Assembly: GCF_020080835.1 (NCBI RefSeq)
Contig: NC_058167.1
Location: forward strand, 2,542,659-2,606,658
Direction: 5' to 3'
DNA from: Cotesia glomerata
Lineage: Eukaryota; Arthropoda; Insecta; Hymenoptera; Braconidae
DNA: 64,000 bases
Shown here: positions 43,276 through 57,335 of the stretch, one piece after another
Layout of the letters: every line of letters begins with the position of its first letter
How positions within the stretch are numbered: position 1 is the first letter of the stretch
Notes under the pieces: generated by a model
The model's input: the letters and a program-made list of their open reading frames with translations, nothing else
The model's database searches: none
What the model was told of the DNA's origin: nothing
Program-made: the position numbers and the translations under genes

Positions 43276-43607
43276 TGAGCAGACCTGTTCATATCTTCGA
43301 TCAGGCCTGAGATTAGACACTGAGCAGGCTCTGTTCATGTATGATCAGGCCTGAAATTATATACCTGATCAGACCTTGTTCATGCCTCTGTTCATGTCTG
43401 GAAGACAATACGCTCAGACCTGATCAGACCTGTTCCTCATGCCTGCTCATGTCTGTTCATGCCCGTAGCGTTAAACATGTTCAGATCTGATCAGATTCCA
43501 AGTTTCTCATGCCTGCTCATGTCTGTTCATGCTCCGAAGCCCTAAATACAAGCTCAGACCTGATCTGCATCTGATCAAAACCTGTCCATGTCTGATATCT
43601 AGTTTTC
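43276..43607. repeat. Array of CTGATCAGACCTGTTCATG type
   Basis: About twelve imperfect modules such as ctgatcagacctgttcatgc and gctcatgtctgttcatgc. The array resumes at 44820-44965 beyond an insertion and a tRNA-like module. Related in core (gatcaggcctga) to the 42520-42927 array but with a different monomer. Confidence 0.7.
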
Positions 43608-44538
43608 AACACTGAGAGACAATTTTATTTAATAGGCAATGAAATTCTCTATTACTATTTAATAAAACGTTTATTTTGGCTAATCCTAAATAAAAATTTA
43701 TTAAATATTAATTAAATTTCCTTAAATACTAATAAAAATTTTATTAAATACTAATAAATGTTTCTTAGTATGTAATGAATATTTATCTACATGTAATATA
43801 AAGAAAAATTCACAATCAACTAACTAACAAGTATTGATCAGTACTCAATTGAATAAATAATTAAGCAAAATTGAATTTTGTCGGAACTATATTTTGAAAT
43901 ACAAAAGTCTACAATCGCTGTTATCCGAGTGGATGTTAATTTTTATGCACTTAAATTTAAAAATTTCACAAAATGAATCGATAAGAGTTAGACATTACTT
44001 ATCAAAATGAAAAACAGAAGCAGAAAACCAGACAATGTAGATTTACATTTGTTAAAAATAAAGACTATGATTTCACAACTCAATCGAATATTTTATTTAT
44101 TTTTATTATTTTAAAATCTCTACATGTGATTCGTCATGAAGTAAACAAATAGGTTAGGTTAGGATGTTCTGTTAAAAAATCTTTTAATACTATTTATTAA
44201 AAGACTTTACTGTGAAAATATATTTTAAATATAGCTATAAATTAATTGATGAATATTAATTTTTTTTTTTGAGATTATTTCTTTTAATGACTTTAATATT
44301 CGTATTAATGAAGCTGGCAAACGAAAGCGTTGTTCTCGTAAGTTAGTTTTAATAAATACATATTAGTATTTAAGAAAATTTTATTAAATACTTGGTAAAT
44401 TTTATTAAAATACTACATTATAATTTTTATTTATATGAAATTACAATTTTATTAATATTAATTCAAATTTTTTCAAGTCTCTGAAATAAATCAAGTTTTA
44501 TTATTGAATAAATAAAATTTCTCTCTCAGTGTAGAAAC
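43608..44538. mobile_element. TIR element with TATTAAATACTAATAAA array
   Basis: Ends ACACTGAGAGACAATTTTAT and the reverse complement of tttctctctcagtgt at 44520-44537 match. Inside, near both ends, ttattaaatactaataaa-like palindromes repeat (43670-43780 and 44340-44420). The centre (43800-44330) is AT-rich and non-coding. It interrupts the CTGATCAG array element. Confidence 0.6.
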
Positions 44539-44724
44539 CATAAGGCAAGTACGGAGCGAAAAAATACATAGCTGTTCCGAATAAACAACTGTAATATATG
44601 ATTAATTAATTAATAATTAATAAATTAGGTATAGAACTCCGTTAACTATATGTGACAAATCATGTATAAATTTGAATTACTTTGAAGTAGTCTGCGCAAG
44701 ATACTTCCTCAAGTTAAGATGAAT

Positions 44725-44800
44725 CATTTGGGTCAAGAGGTAAAGTGTCAGTCTTCAAGAGCGCGAGGTGTGGCCGGTTCGAATCCTCATGTCGGCACCG
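44725..44800 (+). tRNA. tRNA-like module followed by T-run
   Basis: GGTTCGAATCC (44776-44786) is a perfect B box; ggtaaagtgtcagtcttcaa upstream takes the D-to-anticodon position. GGCACCGA and an 18-base T run follow, a Pol III terminator-like end. It is embedded between halves of the CTGATCAG array. Confidence 0.45.
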
Positions 44801-44814
44801 ATTTTTTTTTTTTT

Positions 44815-44968
44815 TTTTATGGACCTGATCGAGTCAGACATGAACAGATCTGATCAGACCTGAACATGCCTGGCCAGGTCTGATCAGACCCGGTCATTTT
44901 TCATACCTGATCAGACCTGAAGACTCATGCCTGTTCATGTCTGATCAGATCTGATCATTTTTTCCCGG
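44815..44968. repeat. Second half of the CTGATCAGACCTG array
   Basis: Seven to eight modules ending TTTTTTCCCGGGTATA, which resembles the TATACCCGTGAAAAAA end at 37722 read in reverse. Confidence 0.65.
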
Positions 44969-45897
44969 GTATACATGAAAAAGAATTGAAAGTATTCAAA
45001 AGTATTCAAATTTCATCATTTTTAATACTTTTCAATCAATATTTTTAACCAGGGTTTTAAATGAATACTTCGATAATACAAATTTCTAGACTAATAATAA
45101 TAATATTGGTAAAAATAAAAAAAAATTCATATGATATAAATTCCAACAGTACTGCTGTAAGTCATTATTTAAACATTTTTAAACCTAACCCAATTCTTGA
45201 CTGTCATAATCTACACAAAAATTTTTAACTAATCAAGCTACAAAAGGAATTTGTATTTATGTTAATAACAATAATATACCAAAAAAATAATAAACTGCAA
45301 TAAAATATAATTAATATTTTATTCAAGATAACTAATCATCTATAAACCATAGCAATATAGACACTCGATATCCGAATCCATGTGGATCGTGATAATCACG
45401 ATCCGCTAGATTGGGCATTTGCGCATCTAAAGTATAGTCATGCGGGGATCAGGATCATCACTATACTGTATTGTGGTCATAGCAATACTTTTTTCTCCGT
45501 GCGGTGACAGATTGTAGACTAAGTCTCATTTATAAATTTCTTTCTAAATTTAAAATTGCCTCAAAGTTCGCCTGGGGTCCACTGGACCCAGTGTGTCCTC
45601 AACGGGTTAATAAACCATTTAATAATAGAGGTATAATATTTTGGTCAGGATCATTCAAATAATTTATAATTGGACTATTACTTTATCAAAATGTTAAAAA
45701 ATCACCCTCTAAAAAATAAGGAGTCATACCAATTGCTAATTAAATCGTCGATATATAATTATCTCGATGTGATTTCAAAATTATCGAAAATTTATATTTC
45801 ATGTTTTATTCAAAGTTGAATTTTTGTTAACGTTTTTAAAAATTATTATAAATTTTATTGTTAAGCTGTTAATTAGTATTAAACAGATAATAATTAG
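44969..45897. other. AT-rich stretch with small palindromes
   Basis: No gene seen. At 45385-45480 short palindromes occur (gatcgtgataatcacgatc; gatcaggatcatc), followed by ttttttctccgtgcgg, an end resembling gtacggagcgaaaaaa at 44563-44578 in reverse, so an element may span 44563-45507. Confidence 0.4.
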
Positions 45898-46066
45898 ATT
45901 TAACTTCCCGCTAAGAAAATCGAAGATTTTCAAAAATCGGGAAGTTATTGTTTTCACCCCGTTTTGAAAAAATCGAGTTTTCATCAGATCTCGACGTTTG
46001 AAGGTCACAGGAAGCTTCTCTGACTATCCCCGCGAGGTTGTCACGGTGTCTGTACGTATGTGTGTG

Positions 46067-46081
<15 letters not shown>

Positions 46082-46097
<16 letters not shown>

Positions 46098-46666
46098 TTT
46101 TTTAGGGGGGGAGAATCCTTTTTATGGATTCTAGGCATAGCTAAGATAGTAATTGACCTCACCGTGATTCCGGTTAAGCCAAATGTCGATCCGAGGTATG
46201 AGACGGTGCATCCACCTACCCTTCTCTGCAGCATCCCATTGTAGTTGCCATCGGCCTATGCTCTTCTGCCGTTCTTCAATTATAAGTTCTTCAGGGATCA
46301 GTGCAGTTGACCTTTTTCGTTGGTAAAGGGCCCGTCTTTCCTCTGCTAGAACTCTAAGAGGTAGGGTTCCAGCAATGACGCACACTGCTTCTTCTGATAT
46401 AGTACGGAAGGCACTAGCTACTCGTAGGGCACTCAGTGGATATACTGGTCCAGCCTTTCTCCATGATTCTTGCGTCTTTAATGCGTCGGCCCAAATGGAC
46501 ATTCCGTAAGTGAGCACCGATGTGACTACTGATGACAATAATAGCCTCCTGCTCTGTTTTGGGCCTCCGACGTTCGGCATCAGTCGTGCGAGACTAGCCC
46601 TCACTACTGACGCTTTGGCACTGACATGTTCCACTTGCTGCTTGAAGTTGAGTCGGGCATCAAGCA

Positions 46667-46668
<2 letters not shown>
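46082..46668 (-). pseudogene. R1-clade LINE fragment, 5'-truncated and internally deleted
   Basis: Minus-strand frame begins at the microsatellite with MLDARLNFKQQVEHV and runs through GGPKQSRRLLLSSVVTS, IWADALKTQESWRKA and RLIPRIDIWLNRNHGE to NYYLS. It then joins directly to 3' UTR sequence (ctatgcctagaatccataaa), so about 500 bases with the zinc-knuckle end are deleted relative to 940-1450. A long A/T homopolymer and microsatellite follow. The catalytic YADD is absent because of 5' truncation. Confidence 0.85.

Positions 46669-46743
<75 letters not shown>
46669..46743. repeat. GT microsatellite
   Basis: About 75 bases of uninterrupted GT, adjoining the 5' side of the inserted LINE. Frames through it giving His-Thr or Val-Cys repeats are not genes. 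Confidence 0.95.
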
Positions 46744-46748
<5 letters not shown>

Positions 46749-47904
46749 TATGTGAACCGCTTATAACTTTTGAACGGCTTGACCGATTTCATCGCGGTTG
46801 GTGCCATTCGAAAGGGCTTGACCAAACTTAGATTTTAAAAACTATTTGGACCGATTCAGATCAATAGATTTTGAGAAATCTTAAAAAAACTGAAAAAAAA
46901 AATTTTTTCAATTGTGGTTTTTTTGGAATAACTTTTAAACGGCTCGATGGTTCAATTCCAAAAACTAATCAGCTCTTAACCTTAAAAAACCACGTTGATC
47001 GCCACCAGTCCGGTCAAAATCGGTTGATTCGTTCGAGAGATATCGTGAACGAAAGAAAACCGAAAAAAGTGTTTTTTCGGAATAACTCCGAAATTTCTAG
47101 CGCGATCAATTCAAAATTTGAGATTCTTTGTGAGGCTTGAAAAACTGCGTCGAATGCTACCAACCGCGTGAAAATCGGTTTATTCATTCAAAAGTTATTG
47201 CGATTTAAAAATTCAAATAATAGTGTCATCAAATCCCTATCAGACTTTTGAGCTCGAAGAGCTCAAAAGCATAAGAATACAATCTCTTTGAGCTTGAAGA
47301 GCTCAAAATAACCCATAAATTGTATTTTTGAGCTCTAAGAGCTCAAAAACGTAATTGGTGCAATTTTAAGCGCCTAAGTATGGAATTAGCGGGAAGTTGC
47401 AGGGATGACCAGGGTCAACCGTTTTCCTAATTTTTTTTTATTGCACTTAAAGGTTTTAATTCTACGCACAAGAAAAAAAATAGAGATAGTATCCAGCAAT
47501 TAATTGGTTACATTAAATTACATTAATTAAAATCACATCTTAAGTCTTCAGACTGAGCTCTTAAAGTACGTAATATCTTGAACCAGGTTTATTTTTTTCA
47601 AGCCAAAATTAGAAATATGAATTGCGTAGAGTAAGACATCCTTGGGGAAACTTAAATAGAACTTTGAGATTGGGTTTCTGCCTGACGCAGAGGATACCGT
47701 GATCAATAATTAATCATATAATTAAATTACTGTTTTAATTTCAAAAAACTGTGTTTTCAATTTTTTACAAGGTATATAATTCAATTTTTTGTTAAATTTT
47801 TCAGTTCAACAAAATTTTTTCCTAATCCATTTTACCTCCGATAATTACCATTGAGCTAAAAAGGCTTAAAAAAATAAATTCTTTAAATTTCTTACAATTC
47901 GAAA

Positions 47905-48850
<946 letters not shown>

Positions 48851-49687
48851 AAAAATTTTTTCGTTACAATTTTTTTTTTACGAGTGGTCCATTATGCTCC
48901 ACATATCACATATTAGCCCAAAATATCATAAAAACATCATAGAAGTCATAATTTGACAGAAAATGTAAAAAAAATTTTTACCTAATTTTTGAGATGAGCC
49001 GTTATGCCCCAGGTGGGCCGCCGTGCCCCACCCTCCTCTATATTAAATGAAAAAAAATAATAAAATTGAAAGATTAAAGCGTAATTACAGCGTTTTGTTG
49101 ACTGTTATAAAGAAATTTTGATATTTTGTTGATAGATTTAAAAATTTTTGTGAAATATATTATTATAGTGAATAATCATTAAAATAGATATTGTGAACCT
49201 CACAATTTTGGAGCCAAAAGTGATACAAAAAATTTTCTTGGCACAGATTTGTGAAACACTGAACGATCTACTAAAATTTCGTCAAACTTTATGGTCGGAG
49301 ATCAAAATTTTAAACATTAAATGAAAAAAATCGAAATTTCAAAAAATCTATATTTTTTAACGCAAATAAAAACGAGAGAGTTGACGTTAAAGACTGAACC
49401 TTAGAGCTTTTTTTACAAAATTTAATACTGAAGAAGGATCGGTGATAGTTTTTCCGAAAAATAATGTTCTACATAGTTTGCAGGAGAAATGAAGGTTAAA
49501 AAATCATTTTTCCATGTTAAATCAATGATAAATCTGCAAATTCGGTGATGGAGTTCTTCAAGTTGATGATAAGGGCTCAAATTTTCACAGAATTTTTTTT
49601 ATAGCATATATAACAAGAATTTCACATGCAATCGAAAAAAAAAATGATCAACTTTTTTTGGAACACCCTAGTATGTGTGTGTTTTTT
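48851..49687. other. AT-rich stretch without recognised gene
   Basis: No open frame. Near 48990-49035 a GC-richer cgttatgccccaggtgggcc segment may be a TE edge. A short GT run at 49675-49683 precedes the next LINE. Confidence 0.4.
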
Positions 49688-51336
49688 TTATACAGGAGGT
49701 AAAATACGTTTACGTATGCTAGGACTTGGTGTTGTTGCCAGGACTAGGTGTTGGTACCTGGGTATGTCGGACTCAGAAGACAATATTATTTTGCAACAAT
49801 TCCGACTAAACATCCTCCTCTCTCGTTTCCCTATAGATGTTACAGGGAAGACTGGATCAGGACCGCGTTAGCATTACTTCAATCCAGTCCATGTTGTGCC
49901 TCACGACACCTACTTCTTGTTATTTTTGGTTTCTAATCCCTTTCTGCTATTTTTTCTTCCAAGAGACGCTCCGCGTAGGCTACTACAGCTGTCCAGTTTT
50001 CTTCTTTTTTGGTCATGTAGGTTACCAAGCTCTCAGGCAGAGCGCGGTGCCCATTGTTTCTTCGGTGCAGATTCTATCGTCCTTCCATCGATCACACTCG
50101 AAAAACGTGTGCTCGGCGTTGTCAATTTTGTCTGGACAGTATTTGCACGTTGGTGTGCTGTGCAAACCCATCTTGAATAGATAGGCATTGAACTGCCCAT
50201 GTCCCGTCAGTAGCTGGGTCAGAAAGAAGTCCGTGTCTCCGTGCTTCCGAGAAAGCCAGACGTTGATGTTTGGGATCAGTCGCGCTGTCCATCTGCCTGT
50301 CTCTCCCGACGTCCATCGGTCCTGCCACTCTTGCTGCGTTTCCGTTTTTATCCTCGTTCTTGCCTCCTTCATGTTTTCGCCACCGATTTTAGCGTCGTAG
50401 AGTCTTGCTCTCTCGAACGCTAATAGGTCGATGGGCGCAGCTCCCGCAATGACCAATACAGCCGCTTCGGAAACCGTGCGGTAGGCGCAGGCAACTCTGA
50501 GAGCGCCTCGCCGCTGCACTGCTGCCATTTTCCGCCGATAGGTTTTCTGCTTTAATATATCTGCCCATATTTCCGCTCCATAAAGCAGTACCGAATGGAC
50601 TGCTTCCAGAAGGACTCTCCTCTTTTTGGTTCTTGGTCCCATAGTATTCGTCATAATTTTTGCTAGGCTAGACACCGTCTTGCTGGCTTTCTGGCATGCA
50701 CTATCGAGGTGTTCGTGGAAAGATAGTTTCTCGTCTATCATTACCCCCAGATAGCGCAGGGCCCTTGTTGACGTTAGCGTTATTCCTCCCATGTCCACAG
50801 CAAATGGTTTTGGGAACCATTTTTGGCGAGTCAGAACGACCATCTCGGTTTTGTGTTTTGCGAGTTTCAGGTGGTGTTTATCGAGCCAAGTCTCGACAGC
50901 ATCAATGGTTTCCCGAACGAGTAGTTCGGCCTCCTCTACGCTGTCTACTATTATCGTGGCCGCGACGTCGTCTGCAAAGCCCGTTAGCTCCACTTGCTTT
51001 GGCAACGGGATTTCCATAAGCTCGTCGTAGTCCGCGTTCCATAGATCGGGCCCCATTATTGAGCCTTGCGGCACGACAGCCGTTATGGCGTATTCTTGTG
51101 GACCTTACGTGGTTTCTGCTATCAGCTTTCTCTCGTCAAGGTAGTTGTCGACTAGTGCCAGATTCTCCGGCTCCACGTCCAATCTGTGCTCCAGGGCGTC
51201 CAAAATATCTCTCTAATTTAAGCTGTTAAAGGCATTTCTAATGTCTAGCGTGAGGACAAGACACACTTTGCGGGCTTTGAGGCTACCAGTCTATGCTTCT
51301 CTCGCTGTCGCTACGACTTTCTGGATCGTGCCAACT
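49688..51336 (-). pseudogene. Second R1-clade LINE lineage, ORF2 with RT and C-terminal part
   Basis: Minus-strand reading starts at an AC run at 51337 with VVATAREAYTG and LTLDIRNAFNSLN (RT motif with Asp), followed by a stop in place of Trp (about 51215), LDERKLIAETT, a TAA near 51106, VPQGSIMGPDLWN and LTGFADDVAATI with the catalytic FADD. The open frame 50022-51074 continues to RYLGVMIDEKLSFHEH, RLIPNINVWLSRKHGD and the knuckle CKYCPDKI ... EHTFFEC. A frameshift follows near 50060. Sequence is clearly different from the 3-1256 family, yet this copy also lies between AC/GT runs on both sides. 3' end near 49688 has an A-run. Confidence 0.82.
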
Positions 51337-51972
<636 letters not shown>

Positions 51973-54900
51973 TTTAGATTTAGATTTTGTTTATTGATGC
52001 CAAGGCACAGGCCAAATGGCAATTTCGATTACAGAGTATATACAGTTTTTACAAGAAAGATAGTTTCTGTGAGTACATAACATAGAGTACATAACATTGC
52101 ATAAAAATGCATTTATATAATTTGTTTATAAATTGTATATAGACAAAGTAAATAAAATTTGTTCAAATAAAATTTGGAAATTATATAGAAAAAGAAAGAT
52201 TTAAAATATAAAATTTCAATGTTATCAATTCAGATAATAACTCAATATAATAATTCTGTGAATTGCATTTATTTTATTCTTATTTTAATCTTAATTTTAA
52301 ACTTCAACTTTTAATCTTCAATGAATTGGACTTTAATGTGTTATTTATTAGACATTATTTTAATTATCAAGATTCAATAAATAATTGAAAACTTTTTTAA
52401 ACACTTGTAAGCTACTAGAATTTACAATTTCACGTGGGAGTTCTTCCCAAAGCCTTATTACAGTCACCAAAAAAGATTTCTCTAAGTAGCTTGTAGTGAA
52501 AGGAGGTAGCTTGAAGGACGTGTGCCTTTTTGCAGCCAATCTGTTTGAACGCCGAACATCACTTTCTTCAACGAATAAGTCGCGCAAGTACTCCGGCTTT
52601 CCATTCTCTAGTAATTTGTACAAGTAGCAAACTGCATAGTACAATCGGTGATATTTGATTGTAAGCCACCCTAACTCTCTGCGGTGAAGACTAATATGCT
52701 CATCTTTCTTAAGATTGAAAATAAATCTGATTGAAGAGTTGATTGCTCGTTGAAGTTTTAGATCATTTTCAGTGGTCGAGTCGATAAGCACAATAGAGCA
52801 GTAATCAATGAGTGGCAGAATGGTAGCGGTAACTAGGAGCTTTCTTATCTCAGTAGTATAGATGTTTTTCCGGACCTTGAGACTATGGAGAGCATAATTT
52901 ACTTTTCTGGTAGTCAGTAAGATGTGATTATTCCAAGATAAATTTTGATTAATAACAAGTCCCAGACACTTTGTTGAATTTACATAGGGTATTACTGTGT
53001 CATCAACTAGAATGGGAGGAACTTCCAGAGACTGCAGTTGTTTTAACTTGCCATTTGATCCTAAGATCATCGCCGTAGTTTTAGTCAGGTTAAGCATTAA
53101 TCCGTGAGATCGAGCCCAGTCTGCTATTGCCTGTGAATCAGCAGTAACTTGTTGAACTGCATCATGGAGCTGATAAGTATGGCAATGATGGTAGATGTAC
53201 ATATCATCAGCAAACAGACCGTATTTACAGAAGATTATCCATCTAGCCACAGAGTTGATAACAATCAGAAACAATATTGGCCCGAGTACAGAGCCTTGAG
53301 GAACACCCGACGAAGTTTTTAGCAATTCAATTGGAGTTCCATGGTCATTTAAAATGGATTGTGAACGATTTGATAGATAGGAAAAAAACCAGCTTATCAC
53401 TTCTGAAGAGAACCCCAATTCATGAAGAGAGATTAAAAATAACTTTGGGATCTACGTAGTCGAAGGCTTTACTCAGGTCAAATAGCACCAGAATGGTTAG
53501 TTGATTTCTGTCCATCGCTGCTCTGACGTCGTCAGTGAGTTTTAACAAAGCTGATTGCGTACTACGATGCTTACGAAATCCCGATTGAAACCGATCAAGC
53601 AAGAGATTGTCTTCTAGGTACGTTACCAGCTGGTTTGCAACTATTCTCTCAAAAACTTTCGCTAAGTGTGACAGGTTCGCAATCGGTCTTGTATCAGATG
53701 GAGATCTGGGCAAGGCTATCTTGTTCAGTGGTATAATGTATATTATTTTCCAAATCTCTGGAAAAATACTGGTGTCCAGAGATCTGTTGAATAAAGCTGT
53801 AAGAAACAATGATATTTGAGGAAAGTGATCTCTTAGCCACCGCAAATCCAGACCATCCGGGCTATTTCCTTTAGATTTTGAGAGAGTTAGTACAAGAGCC
53901 TTTGAGACGTCAACGATATCAATCTTCTGCCACTGAAATGAACAGTCTACTTGACATTGGAAGGAGACTGGTAAAACATCTAAGAACTCGACGTTTGCAG
54001 CTGGATGTTTCCTGACTATACTTGCGTAGTACTCATTTAGTTTCAGTTGATCAAAGAAGTTTAAGGGTGACAAGGCATTTGATTTGGTGAGTCCTAGATG
54101 TTTTAGTTTGCTCCAGACAGAAGAACCTTGAGGCAGATTTGATAGAGCAGTCTTCAAGTACAATTCTCGCGTTTGGGCTAATTCAGTTTTAAGAAGTTTT
54201 CTTTTGAATTTATACAATGAGAGCAAGGTTGGATCACGGTTTCTTTTAGCTCGTTTGTAAAGCTCATCACGTTCTTTGCATTTATTTTTTAGCTCTTTGG
54301 TAAAACATAGATTACTGCGCCGAGAGATTGTTTTGTGTGAATTGGTGCATGTTGGTCTAGAGAAGAAAAGCACATTTGATTTAAAGATCGACAAGAGTTC
54401 ATTGGGATCAGAGTTTTCCATTAAGGAATTATCAATTTTTAGTGAGTTAAATAAACAGTCGGATAGTGAGTTATGATCACAGTTTTTAGGTTTATGAAGG
54501 TTACCTTCTTGCTCATCTGTTGCGGTTGCTCTACTTCATACTGACACAGTAAATAGTCATGACCATCAACGAACGGGGAGTCAGATTTTGTGAAAGAGAC
54601 CAACTTATTTGAACTATCAATCAAGATGACATCAAGCCAAGAGTCACAGCCGTTCTTGTGGAATGTAGGGCCATAAGGTACGCAGTATAAAGAGGACTCG
54701 GTTATGAACTCTTTCAAGTGGTTTTGCAATATAAGAGTTTTCAAGAAGATTGCAGTTTAAGTCCCCTGATATGATGATATTCTTGAAGTTAGGAGCAAGC
54801 TTAGAGTATAGATCAAAGAATTCTGTGAGAAGCATTCCTTTCAGTCTTCTATAAATACAAGACAGCAAGAGATGGGACCCAGTTCTTAAGGTAACGTCAA

Positions 54901-55229
54901 CTATCAGGAACTCAGGCTGGTTTATATGATCCGAAGTTGAAATGTGCAATACTTTAACCTTGAGAGAGTTGTGAATTAGGCAAGCTACTCCACCACCTCT
55001 AATATAATGTCCATTTTCAACATGTTTTAAAGTTCGATCTCTTCTAACAACTGTGTATTCACTTAATGAAAAAATTTGATTATCAAGTGAAGGTTTTAAC
55101 CAGGTTTCAGTCAAAATAATAATATCAGGATGAGTTTCATGTACTAGGTTTAAAAACTTGAGCAATATGACCGACAAGACTGTTTATATTTAGACTCAAT
55201 ACATTTAAAGGTGAAGATGAATTAGATCT
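51973..55229 (-). mobile_element. Jockey/CR1-group LINE, 5'-truncated, flanked by ATTAGA
   Basis: ATTAGA is present at 51967-51972 and 55230-55235. The 3' end (low coordinates) is an AATCTA/TTTAGA simple repeat preceded by gtgccttggcatcaataaac. ORF2 with endonuclease and RT is in three frames on the minus strand; ORF1 is missing. Confidence 0.85.
52360..55177 (-). pseudogene. ORF2 (AP endonuclease plus reverse transcriptase) of the Jockey/CR1-group LINE
   Basis: Frame 1 (54644-55177) has the endonuclease motifs IIILTETWL and IISGDLNCNL. After a frameshift near 54720, SWLDVILID and SPFVDGHDYLL follow, including the final catalytic Asp-His region. Frame 53420-54421 carries the pre-RT region, SPDGLDLRWL, PLNKIALPRSPSDTRPI, FQSGFRKHRSTQSAL and LFDLSKAFDYVD with the first RT Asp. 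Another frameshift at about 53420 leads to frame 52360-53418 with SGVPQGSVLGPILF and LFADDMYIYHH. Stop at 52360. Three single frameshifts in an otherwise complete EN-RT suggest a relatively recent but dead copy. Confidence 0.88.
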
Positions 55230-55432
55230 ATTAGACTTTTGAGCTGGGAGAGCTCAAATACATAGAAATATTATTTCTTTTGAACTCAGCGAGCTCAAAA
55301 TATCACATAAATTATATTTTGAGCTCAAAAATTTTAAAAATGTCATAAGTACAATTTTAAGCGCCCAGGAATGGGATTAGCGGGAAGTTGCAGGGATGGC
55401 CTTTACGGTGAACCGTTTTTCTAATTTTTTAT
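55230..55432 (-). repeat. GAGCTC-type repeat, remaining part right of the LINE
   Basis: Starts with ATTAGACTTTTGAGCTGGGA, has GAGCTC palindromes at 55240-55325, and ends with gcgggaagttgcagggatgg and ttacggtgaaccg, the family head. Together with 51467-51966 it forms one interrupted copy. Confidence 0.82.
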
Positions 55433-55561
55433 TTTTTCGGAATGGCTTGATGGATTAACTCTCAAATCTAATTAGATTTGAGGTTTTGATAAACCTTTTC
55501 AAATGACGTGTCGTAGAATTCAATCGGTTGATTCGTTTTGAGAAACCGTACGACAAAAATT

Positions 55562-55568
<7 letters not shown>
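55433..55568 (+). repeat. Short body piece of a GAGCTC-type repeat before an AC run
   Basis: ttcggaatggcttgatggat and caatcggttgattcgttttg match body motifs of the family in plus orientation and lead into the AC run. Confidence 0.55.

Positions 55569-55635
<67 letters not shown>
55569..55635. repeat. AC microsatellite
   Basis: About 66 bases of AC, directly followed by the 5'-truncated LINE. Confidence 0.95.
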
Positions 55636-55637
<2 letters not shown>

Positions 55638-55639
55638 GA

Positions 55640-57150
55640 GAAGAACGTGCCGACATATTTACACACACTAGTTATTAGCTTTTTTACAGATAGGGTGCTG
55701 TAATACGATACAAAGAATGGTCCGAAAAGAGTATGATATAACCGGTGGTGTGCCACAGGGCTCTGTTCTTGGTCCACTTCTGTGGAATATCATGTATGAC
55801 GGGCTCCTGAGACTGAAGCTTCAAGATGTGTCAAACTGGTAGCGATGCGGATGATGTTGCCGCAGTGATCGTCGCCAAACACCTCGACGAGATTCAACAT
55901 CTGTTTGACATCACTTTTGAGAAGATCAACCAGTGGATGGATACAGTGAACCTACAACTGGCCAAGCAGAAGACCGAAGCAGTGCTTATTACCAGCCGAA
56001 AAGAAGTTGAAAAAATTAAGCTAAAAGTCGGTGACCAAGAAATCACATCACAACTTCATATACGATATCTTGGAGTAATGCTTGATGCCCGACTCAACTT
56101 CAAGCAGCAAGTGGAACACGTCTGTACGAAAGCGTCAGTAGTGAGAGCTAGTCTCGCACGATTGATGCCGAACGTCGGAGGCCCAAAGCAGAGCAGGAGG
56201 CTACTATTGTCATCAGTAGTCACATCGGTGCTCACCTACGGAATATCAATTTGGGCTGACGCACTAGAGGTGCAAGATTCATGGAGAAAAGCTGGACCAA
56301 TATATCGTATGAGTGCCCTACGAGTTGCAAGCGCCTTTCGAACAATATCAGAGGAAGCAGTGTGTGTCATTTCCGGAACTTTGCCGCTCAGAGTCCTAGC
56401 TGAGGAAAGACGGAACCTTTACCAACGAAAGAGAACAACCACACAAAGTGCTGAGGAACTCAGAGCTGAAGAACGGCAGAATAGCATCGCACGATAGCAA
56501 TCGTAGCGGGACGCCGCGACAACAGAGAGATGGACACACCGTCTCATATCGAAGATCGACGTTTGGCTAAACCGAAGTCATGGCGAGGTCAGTACTATCT
56601 GACGCAGTTGTTGTCAGGACATGGATGTTTTCGGACGTATCTTCACCGCTTTAAGCATGATGATTCACCGGAGTGCCCGTCCTGCCCAGGAATCAATGAA
56701 GACGCGGAGCACGTTTTCTTTGAGTGCCCACGATTTACCCACAGCGAGATGAGCTGGAGATGATCCTAAAGAAGAAAATCAACCAGAGACAATAGTAGAA
56801 GCAATGTTGTTATCAAGAGCCTCCTGGAACGCCATCAGCACATTTGCAACAGAAGTCCTTATAGACTTGCGTTCCATCGAAAGCAGAAGAACAAATGACA
56901 ACAACTAGAAGAAAGGTAAAAATAACACCTTAGCTATCAGAAGCAAGAGCAGTAGCTAGATCCTCCCCTCACGAAGTAATGCCTAACGGCGGTTTCCATG
57001 AGGGATTAGGGGAAAGAGGAAAAGGGGTTTAGGGTTTAGTGGGTAGGGGCGCTAGCGTCGAGATTTAGTATGACACTGCGTCGAGTCGCCACATATCCAG
57101 GCCAAACAATTATGCCTAGAATCCGTAAAAAGGATTTCCCCCCCTTAAAA
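55640..57150 (+). pseudogene. R1-clade LINE copy related to 3-1256, broken
   Basis: From 55640 the sequence parallels the first copy: TGGVPQGSVLGPLLWN at about 55740-55795, a small deletion turning YADDV into DADDV near 55845, frame 55826-56497 through QQVEHVCTKASVV and RNLYQRKRTT, a TAG in place of Trp at 56495, a further frame change, then GHGCFRTYLHRFKHDD and CPSCPGINEDAEHVFFEC at 56610-56730. The 3' UTR 56908-57150 matches 1257-1500. The copy starts and ends in AC-rich DNA. Confidence 0.85.
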
Positions 57151-57159
57151 CAAAAAAAA

Positions 57160-57335
57160 AAAAAAAAACACCCACACACACACACGGCCGGACATCTTGG
57201 CAAGTATAGTCAGAATAGCTTTCTGGGATCTCAAAACGTGGACATCCGATGAAAACTTGGCTTTCGAAAATCGGACCAAAATCAATATCTTCCATGATTG
57301 GAAAATTTTCAATTTTCTTAGCGGGAAAGTTGAAA
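57160..57335 (+). repeat. AC run and tail of a GAGCTC-type repeat
   Basis: A short cacccacacacacacac stretch is followed by gacatcttggcaagtatag, agctttctgggatctcaaaa and attttcttagcgggaaagtt, the family tail in plus orientation. It is the other side of the microsatellite split by the LINE. Confidence 0.75.

Larger units (their letters stand above)
45898..47440 (-). repeat. GAGCTC-type repeat with an RT fragment inserted in its microsatellite
   Basis: Minus-strand copy. Tail at 45898-46035 (cttcccgctaagaaaatcg, acaggaagcttctctgacta), a GT run at 46056-46081, then LINE DNA to 46668, a long GT run 46669-46743, the body 46744-47200, GAGCTC palindromes 47245-47350 and the head gcgggaagttgcagggatga at about 47390. 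GT on both sides of the LINE shows the insertion split the microsatellite. Confidence 0.85.

Noticed and set aside
49626..50184. Plus-strand frames over the second R1 lineage
   Set aside because: Shadows of the minus-strand RT frame or of its 3' UTR.
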